Below are positions 58,811 through 64,000 of a stretch of DNA of 64,000 nucleotides, piece after piece; within the stretch, counting starts at the first letter, position 1; every line of letters begins with the position of its first letter. The position numbers were made by a program, and so were the translations under genes. The notes under the pieces are model-generated. The model had not been told where the DNA came from. It ran no database searches and saw only the letters and a program-made list of their open reading frames with translations. This stretch comes from Massilia sp. UMI-21 (lineage in GTDB: Bacteria; Pseudomonadota; Gammaproteobacteria; Burkholderiales; Burkholderiaceae_D), in NCBI GenBank assembly GCA_015277795.1, contig CP063848.1:1922001-1986000 (forward strand). The letters are read 5' to 3'.

Positions 58811-58989
58811 CACCAACCCGTCCTTGATATTGACATGACGGCATCATAGACGGATTCTACGGGCGGAAAGCGCACGATTGCAGGGCTTCCGCAGAGGCTC
58901 GCCCCGGCGTCGGAAGGCGCTTACAAGGGGTGTTTGCAGAGCATCGAAATGGGACGCGGCCCGTGCTGCCGGACCGCACCGGCCGTTTC

Positions 58990-60390
58990 CTAAACGGCAC
59001 GCTCCTCGCTGTCCAGGTTGAGCTCCGCGTCACTCTGGAACACCCGCAGGTCGGTCTGTCCGAGCACGCGGCTGGTGAGCGTGCCGGCGGTAATCGAGCC
59101 GCTGACGTTGAGGGCGGTGCGGCCCATGTCGATCAGGGGCTCCACCGAAATCAGCAGGCCGGCGAGCGCGACCGGCAGGTCCATCGCCGACAGCACGATC
59201 AGCGCCGCGAAGGTGGCGCCGCCGCCGACGCCGGCCACGCCGATCGAGCCGAAGGCGATGATCGCCAGCAGCGGCAGCAGGAAGCCGGCCGTGAACGGGT
59301 CGATGCCGACGGTCGGGGCGATCATCACCGCCAGCATGGCCGGATAGATGCCGGCGCAGCCGTTCTGGCCGATGGTGGCGCCGAAGGAGGCGGCGAAGTT
59401 GGCGATGCCTTCGGGCGTACCCAGGCGCGCGGTCTGGGTCGCAACGCTCATCGGGATCGAGCCCGCGCTGGTGCGCGAGCTGAAGGCGAAGGCCAGCACC
59501 GGGAAGATCTTGGCCACGAAGCGCAGCGGGTTCAGGCCGCCGGCCGTGATCATCAGGAGGTGCACCCCGAACATCAGCGCCAGCGCGCAGTAGGAGGCGG
59601 CGACGAAGCTGGCCAGGCTCAGGATGTCCTGCAGGCTCGAGCCCGCGACCACCTTCGCCATCAGGGCGAACACGCCGAAGGGCGTCAGGCGCAGCACCAG
59701 CGTCACCATGCGCATCACGATCACGTGGGCCATGTGCACGAAGTCGCTGAAGGACTGGAACACCTCGGGCTTCTTGCCGGCGATGCCAGTGGCCGAGATG
59801 CCGATGAAGATCGAGAAGATCACCACCGCGATGGTCGAGGTCTTGCGGGCGCCGGTCATGTCCAGGAAGGGATTGGCCGGAATGAAGGACAGCAGCATGC
59901 CGGGCAGCGAAATATCCTTCGCGGTCGCCAGGTTGCCCTGCAGGTATTCGCCGCGCGCCACTTCCGCCGTGGACGCCGTCAGGCCCACCGCGCTCAGGCC
60001 GAACAGCTTGGCCATCAGGATGCCGATGATGGCCGCCACGATCGTGGTCGCGATCAGGATGCCGATCGTCAAGCTGCTGATGGTGCCGAGCGAAGCGGCA
60101 TTGCGCAGCTTGAGGATGGCCTGCACGATCGAGACCATGATCAGCGGGATGATGATCATCTGGAGCAGCTGCACGTAGCCGCTGCCGATCACGTCGAGCC
60201 AGGCATTGGTGGCGGCCACCTCGGGCGAGGCGGCACCGTACACGGCCTGCATGGCCGCCCCCAGCAGCACGCCGAGGCCGAGGCCGGTGAACACGCGCTT
60301 GGTGAAGGAGACGTGGTTGGCCTGCAGCCGGTAGAGCAGGACGCATACGAGCAGGGCCAGGCCAAGGTTGATCAGGACGGGGAAGTTCAT
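58990..60390 (-). CDS. Dicarboxylate/amino acid:cation symporter, L-cystine TcyP-like
   Basis: A 466-residue DAACS-family transporter. YVQLLQMIIIPLIMVSIVQAILKLRNAASLG and FAFSSRTSAGSIPMSVATQTARLGTPEGIANFAASFGATIGQNGCAGIYPAML correspond to the first family signature and the substrate-binding hairpin (serine-rich loop). The form with GQNGCAGIYPAM and LIVLSAMDLPVALAGLLISVEPLIDMGRTALNVSGS is that of TcyP/YdjN L-cystine importers. It may thus supply cystine. The stop codon lies in a small hairpin (58982-58998). Confidence 0.88.
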   Translation of the reverse strand: MNFPVLINLGLALLVCVLLYRLQANHVSFTKRVFTGLGLGVLLGAAMQAVYGAASPEVAATNAWLDVIGSGYVQLLQMIIIPLIMVSIVQAILKLRNAASLGTISSLTIGILIATTIVAAIIGILMAKLFGLSAVGLTASTAEVARGEYLQGNLATAKDISLPGMLLSFIPANPFLDMTGARKTSTIAVVIFSIFIGISATGIAGKKPEVFQSFSDFVHMAHVIVMRMVTLVLRLTPFGVFALMAKVVAGSSLQDILSLASFVAASYCALALMFGVHLLMITAGGLNPLRFVAKIFPVLAFAFSSRTSAGSIPMSVATQTARLGTPEGIANFAASFGATIGQNGCAGIYPAMLAVMIAPTVGIDPFTAGFLLPLLAIIAFGSIGVAGVGGGATFAALIVLSAMDLPVALAGLLISVEPLIDMGRTALNVSGSITAGTLTSRVLGQTDLRVFQSDAELNLDSEERAV

Positions 60391-60646
60391 CAGAGCCTTT
60401 CAAGGCAGCTAGTGCGCTGCGGAAATCAATCGCAGCATTCTATAGCCAAACCGGCATCGCCGTGGGCACGGTCCCGTTTTGCTCACTCAACAAGAAACTT
60501 GTCATTTGAAACATCTAGTGTGGTTCGGTAGCGACGCCGGGCGCGAAATGTGGCCGGGGACTGCGTCGACACGCGCCGCCCCGCGGATTTATTTCTATAC
60601 TGTAATCAGTTTCCGTACTTCAATAAATATTTGTCAGGAATTTAAC

Positions 60647-62374
60647 ATGCTGAACAAGCTGAGCATCCGCTCTCGACTCATTTTTCTGATCGTTTTCCTG
60701 GCGGCCGAGCTGGTGGCGGGCGCCGTGATCGGTCTCTACAACCTGAGCGTGACGAATGACGAACTGAAGAGCATGCACGACGATCGCGTCTCCGCACTGG
60801 GGCAATTGAGTCGCGTGATGCAATTGATTACAACGAATCAGTTGCTCGTCGCCAAGGCGGTATACGCCGACGACGCGGCCCAGCGCAATGCGATGCTCGC
60901 CGAAGCGGACGCCAACGTCGGCCAGGTCTCCGCCGACTGGAAAGCCTATGCCGCCACGGCCATGACGAGCGAGGAAGCCGCGCTGGCGGCGAAGTTCGTC
61001 GAGGCGCGCAAGCTGTTCCTGGACAAGGGATTGCTGCCGGCGATCGCGGCCACGCGTGCGGGCGACAGCGCGCTGGCGGGCCAGATCGTCGGCGGCGACA
61101 TGGCGCGCAGCTTCCAGCCGGTGCGCGCGCTGGGCGATCAGCTGATTGCCTTGCAACAGCGCGTCGCCCGGGAAGAGTACGAACGGTCCCAGGCTTCCTA
61201 CAAAACCGTGCGCCTGGTCTGCCTGGCCGGCCTCGCGTTCGGGCTGCTGATGGCGGCGTTCGTCGGCTGGGTCCTGGTGCGCGCGATCGTACGTCCGATC
61301 GAAGAGGCGGTGCGCATCGCCGGCGCCGTGGCGGCGGGCGACCTGACCCAGAAGATCGAGGTCGGTTCGCAGGACGAAACCGGCCGCCTGCTGCTGGCCC
61401 TGAAGGACATGAATGCCTCGCTGGTGCAGATCGTCACCCGGGTGCGCGGCGGCACCGATACCATCGCCACCGCCTCCGGCCAGATCGCAGCCGGCAACCT
61501 CGACCTCTCGAGCCGCACCGAGCAGCAGGCCGGTTCGCTCGAAGAAACCGCGTCCTCGATGGAAGAGCTGACCTCGACCGTCAAGCAGAACGCCGATAAC
61601 GCGCGCCAGGCCAATGTGCTGGCGGCTTCGGCCCAGCAGGTGGCGGGCAAGGGCGGCGAAGTGGTCGAGCAGGTGGTGCGCACGATGGGCGCGATCAACA
61701 GTTCGGCGACCCGCATCGTCGATATCATCTCGGTCATCGACGGCATCGCCTTCCAGACCAATATCCTGGCGCTGAACGCGGCGGTGGAAGCGGCGCGCGC
61801 CGGCGAGCAGGGGCGCGGTTTCGCGGTGGTCGCGGGCGAGGTGCGCAACCTGGCGCAGCGCAGCGCCGCGGCGGCCAAGGAAATCAAGGTCCTGATCGAC
61901 GACTCGGTCCAGAAGGTGCACCACGGCACCGAACTGGTCGATCAGGCCGGCGCGACCATGGCGGAAATCGTGCAGAGCGTCGGCCGCGTGACCGACATCA
62001 TGGCCGAGATCACGGCCGCCAGCCAGGAGCAGACCGCCGGCATCGAACAGATCAACAGCGCGGTCACGCAAATGGACGAGGTGACGCAGCAGAACGCCGC
62101 GCTGGTCGAACAGGCCTCGGCGGCGGCGCAGTCCTTGCAGGAAGAAGCGGCGGCACTGGCGCAGGCAGTCGGCACCTTCAAGCTGGACGTGCAGGCGGGA
62201 ACGGCGCCGGGCGCGGCGCGGGGCCCGGCAAGCGCGGTGCGCGCTCCGGCAGCGTCCGCGCGGCCTGCCAGGGCGCAGGCGCGCATCGCAAGCAGGACGC
62301 CCGCAGCGGCACCGGCGCGCAAGCCGGCCAAGGCCCAGGCGGCGGAAGCGACTGAAGGCTGGGAAGCGTTTTAA
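60647..62374 (+). CDS. Methyl-accepting chemotaxis protein
   Basis: A 575-residue chemoreceptor. TM1 ([21 protein letters not shown]) is followed by a four-helix-bundle periplasmic sensor of about 155 residues, TM2 ([22 protein letters not shown]), a HAMP domain ([24 protein letters not shown]) and the signalling hairpin tip [44 protein letters not shown]. After an Ala/Pro-rich flexible linker the protein ends EGWEAF. This resembles the NWETF pentapeptide that tethers CheR/CheB. The start at 60647 has CAGGA upstream; a longer frame begins at 60479 without support. No che genes are in the window. Confidence 0.93.
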   Translation: MLNKLSIRSRLIFLIVFLAAELVAGAVIGLYNLSVTNDELKSMHDDRVSALGQLSRVMQLITTNQLLVAKAVYADDAAQRNAMLAEADANVGQVSADWKAYAATAMTSEEAALAAKFVEARKLFLDKGLLPAIAATRAGDSALAGQIVGGDMARSFQPVRALGDQLIALQQRVAREEYERSQASYKTVRLVCLAGLAFGLLMAAFVGWVLVRAIVRPIEEAVRIAGAVAAGDLTQKIEVGSQDETGRLLLALKDMNASLVQIVTRVRGGTDTIATASGQIAAGNLDLSSRTEQQAGSLEETASSMEELTSTVKQNADNARQANVLAASAQQVAGKGGEVVEQVVRTMGAINSSATRIVDIISVIDGIAFQTNILALNAAVEAARAGEQGRGFAVVAGEVRNLAQRSAAAAKEIKVLIDDSVQKVHHGTELVDQAGATMAEIVQSVGRVTDIMAEITAASQEQTAGIEQINSAVTQMDEVTQQNAALVEQASAAAQSLQEEAAALAQAVGTFKLDVQAGTAPGAARGPASAVRAPAASARPARAQARIASRTPAAAPARKPAKAQAAEATEGWEAF

Positions 62375-62430
62375 GGGCGTGGCAGGGCGGGGGGCAGCCG
62401 TGGGCTGCGCCGTCCGGCCGCACCATCGGC

Positions 62431-62463
62431 AAGGCAGCGCCCTGGACGGCCGCTGCCTTTTTT
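62431..62463 (+). terminator. Terminator of the chemoreceptor gene
   Basis: Stem aaggcagcg/cgctgcctt (62431-62439 with 62451-62459), then a T-run to 62463. It is followed by CATG, so the sequence after the stem ends in TTCATG, as at the intron-occupied terminator at 47.9 kb. Confidence 0.85.
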
Positions 62464-62490
62464 CATGCGCGGCGCTGGGCGCCGCCCGCC

Positions 62491-62673
62491 TTATTCCAGG
62501 ACGATGACGAGCGCGGCCAGGCCGAGGCACAGGCCGACGGCGACGCCGACCCGGGCGCGCAGGCGCCGACCGTTGGCGACGAGCGACTTGGCGATGCTGC
62601 GCTTCGGGGCATTCGGATTGCTCCGGTCGACCGTGGCCGCATGGATGTTCGGGTGTGAATGTTCGGTGTTCAT
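62491..62673 (-). CDS. Small single-span membrane protein
   Basis: A 60-residue protein, MNTEHSHPNIHAATVDRSNP at the start, a basic middle (KRSIAKSLVANGRRLRARVG) and one C-terminal helix (VAVGLCLGLAALVIVLE). RBS AAGGAG lies 8-13 nt before the ATG, which supports expression. No family recognised. The positively charged segment before the helix predicts a cytoplasmic N terminus. Confidence 0.65.
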   Translation of the reverse strand: MNTEHSHPNIHAATVDRSNPNAPKRSIAKSLVANGRRLRARVGVAVGLCLGLAALVIVLE

Positions 62674-63403
62674 GGTGGTCTCCTTTTGCCGTCTCCAGCG
62701 GAGACAGGCGGTCGATGGTGGTGTCTGGTTCGTAGCGGATGCCGGCAGCCGAGCGCGCCACACGCGCCGCGCCTGCCGTTCAGGCAGGCCGGACGGCGCT
62801 GTGCGAAACGGATCTCGCGAACGGCTGGCGGCCGGCAGCCGGCATGGCCGGCGCCGCGCTCGCGTCGCGAGCGGCGCAGGTGGACAAGGTACGCATGACG
62901 TCGCTGTGCAGCGCTGTGTGCAAGCCAGTGTACAAATAAGTGGTGGCGGACATGCAGTACCAGTAGCGTCTCACATCAAAAATCCAGTCCGCAATACGCG
63001 CCGTGCCGGCAGCGCATCGGATGTTGTCTATTTTACATGTACCAGTGTCGATTTCAAGGGGCGCACAATTGCTTGTGATTTCAAGTGCTTTCCTCTAAAC
63101 AACAATATCCGGCCACATTCGCCCGCTGTCAAGCGAATGTTCGCAAGCGTCGGTGATATCCGACACCGCCCATGCCGATGGGACTGTCAGGACCGGTCAC
63201 AGGCAGTCGAAGTTCGCAACATGATGCAAAAAAAAGGGAGTCATTGCATTTTTTGTATCATATCGCGCCGGTCTGGCTTTTCCGGGAGTGCGACCGTTTC
63301 GTGATGTAGGCCAGAACAGGTCTTGTACGAAGCAAGCGTCGCCCTAGACTGGGTGTAGCGTCCCGGCGGGGCCGGGATGCACGTCATTTGCGAAGGAGCG
63401 ATC
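62674..63403. other. 730-nt intergenic region, AT-richer than its surroundings
   Basis: No frame here has a good start, RBS and protein-like composition. From about 62930 to 63310 the base composition drops markedly toward AT. An imperfect inverted repeat with poly-A/poly-T arms (63221-63233 with 63249-63261, 12 of 13 matching) lies inside. It may hold a small RNA, a leader with regulatory role or foreign DNA; nothing specific is recognised. Confidence 0.4.
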
Positions 63404-63826
63404 ATGCGTCCCCTCAGTATGCTGGTTGTCGGGTCCCTTTTGCTGCTGGTGGCCGAGTCGGCGGCCCAGACGCGTTCCACGCCGTCCAGCGCCAATCCGG
63501 CGCTCTCGAGCGTGCAGGTGAGCGCCCCGGCGCGCGCGCCGCGGGTCTACCAGGAACAGCTCGATGCCGTGCGCGGCGTCTACGCCATGTCCAACGGCTG
63601 GCGCATGAAGGTCGAGCCGGCCGCCGGCGGCATCTGGGCGCGGATCGACCGCCGGCCTGCGATGTACCTGGTTGCGCTGTCTCCCAATAACTACGCCTCG
63701 CGCGACGGCGGCATGGCGATGGAATTCCAGCGCGGGGAGAGCGGTGACGACATGCTGATGCGCTACGTGCCCGATCGGCGCCTGGCACAGGTGATCGTGG
63801 TCGAGGCCAGGCTGGCGCAGCGCTGA
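63404..63826 (+). CDS. Secreted hypothetical protein
   Basis: A 140-residue protein with a signal peptide (MRPLSMLVVGSLLLLVAESAAQ), a Ser/Pro/Ala linker and a compact domain of about 90 residues: YQEQLDAVRGVYAMSNGWRMKVEPAAGGIWARIDRRPAMYLVALSPNNYASRDGGMAMEFQRGESGDDMLMRYVPD. RBS GAAGGAG is well placed. The pattern fits small periplasmic proteins seen in Massilia-type genomes, but I do not recognise a named domain. Confidence 0.75.
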   Translation: MRPLSMLVVGSLLLLVAESAAQTRSTPSSANPALSSVQVSAPARAPRVYQEQLDAVRGVYAMSNGWRMKVEPAAGGIWARIDRRPAMYLVALSPNNYASRDGGMAMEFQRGESGDDMLMRYVPDRRLAQVIVVEARLAQR

Positions 63827-63859
63827 ATGCCCGCCATGCGGCCGGTGCGGAAACAGAAA

Positions 63860-63879
63860 CGCCAGCCCGGAGGCTGGCG
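63860..63879. terminator. Bidirectional terminator between secreted protein gene and tRNA-Lys
   Basis: Stem cgccagcc/ggctggcg (8 bp, 4-nt loop), extended by AGAA/TTCT outside one mismatch. It lies between a plus-strand gene and a minus-strand tRNA that converge. Confidence 0.75.
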
Positions 63880-63892
63880 CTTCTGCTGATTC

Positions 63893-63968
63893 TGGTAGGC
63901 CGTGCTGGGCTCGAACCAGCGACCAACGGATTAAAAGTCCGCTGCTCTACCAACTGAGCTAACGACCC
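63893..63968 (-). tRNA. tRNA-Lys (anticodon TTT)
   Basis: 76 nt on the minus strand, starting GGGTCGTTAGCTCAGTTGGT and ending with an encoded CCA. The acceptor stem pairs over seven bases with two G-U. The anticodon loop is CTTTTAA, giving anticodon TTT. The T loop has GGTTCGAGCC. All cloverleaf arms can be formed. Confidence 0.97.
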
Positions 63969-63980
63969 GAAAGAAGCAAG

Positions 63981-63986
63981 ATTATA
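63981..63986 (-). promoter_or_regulatory. -10 element of the tRNA-Lys promoter
   Basis: Consensus TATAAT on the minus strand, 13 nt before the tRNA 5' end. The -35 element would fall just outside the window. Confidence 0.65.
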
Positions 63987-64000
63987 GGCGGCGCCGCGCT

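Noticed and set aside
62465..63304. A 279-codon plus-strand open frame through the intergenic region.
   Set aside because: It runs antisense to the small membrane protein gene with a strong RBS, lacks its own RBS and has no protein-like composition.

Overview
The window looks like chromosomal DNA of a high-GC betaproteobacterium of the Oxalobacteraceae/Massilia type. This is inferred from the GC-rich codon use, a PEP-CTERM exported protein, the Burkholderiales-style block orn / M48 peptidase / pterin dehydratase / rsgA, and the many PAS-containing sensor kinases. No rRNA, phage, plasmid or CRISPR features are present. There is one tRNA (Lys, at the right edge).

Layout. 0-4.4 kb: a DUF4126 membrane protein, nhaA, an alanine/glycine:Na+ symporter and a DUF2141 secreted protein. 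4.4-10.9 kb: a complete zeaxanthin-glucoside carotenoid cluster, crtE-crtX-crtY-crtI-crtB on the minus strand with crtZ convergent to it, in the order and orientation known from Pantoea. 11-18 kb: porin, NarL-type sensor kinase, LytS/LytTR-type two-component pair, DHH phosphoesterase, rhodanese and an SdpR/SdpI-like pair. 18-25.3 kb: a PAS-GGDEF-EAL protein with an altered EAL site, a flavin oxidoreductase, a YajQ protein, murB, an SDR, a 33-codon remnant of a GIY-YIG gene and a PEP-CTERM protein. 25.4-31.1 kb: housekeeping genes argG, argF, rsgA, phhB, an M48 peptidase and orn. 31-43.2 kb: a hybrid sensor kinase, several membrane proteins, an MBL-fold hydrolase, a YecA-like protein, an SrkA-like kinase and a 783-residue coiled-coil protein of unknown function. 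43.4-47.8 kb: an RND efflux adaptor/pump operon. 47.9-51.6 kb: two nearly identical group IIC introns, head to tail with no spacer, placed just after the terminator of the RND operon. 51.7-64 kb: a 1414-residue double hybrid kinase, a Thr/Gly-repeat lipoprotein, NAD(P)HX dehydratase, a histidine phosphatase, a cystine-type symporter, a chemoreceptor, two small proteins and tRNA-Lys.

The most notable structure is the tandem group IIC intron. Its exon-binding loop (EBS1, CATGAA, in an 8-nt hairpin loop) pairs perfectly with the six bases after the RND terminator (TTCATG). The inner junction between the copies does not pair. This suggests that the upstream copy inserted second, at the same target, and that the downstream copy could splice only after the upstream one is removed. 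A second terminator in the window (chemoreceptor gene) ends in the same ...TTCATG and is unoccupied. Other structured DNA includes two pairs of GTAG-type REP palindromes and several short tandem arrays.
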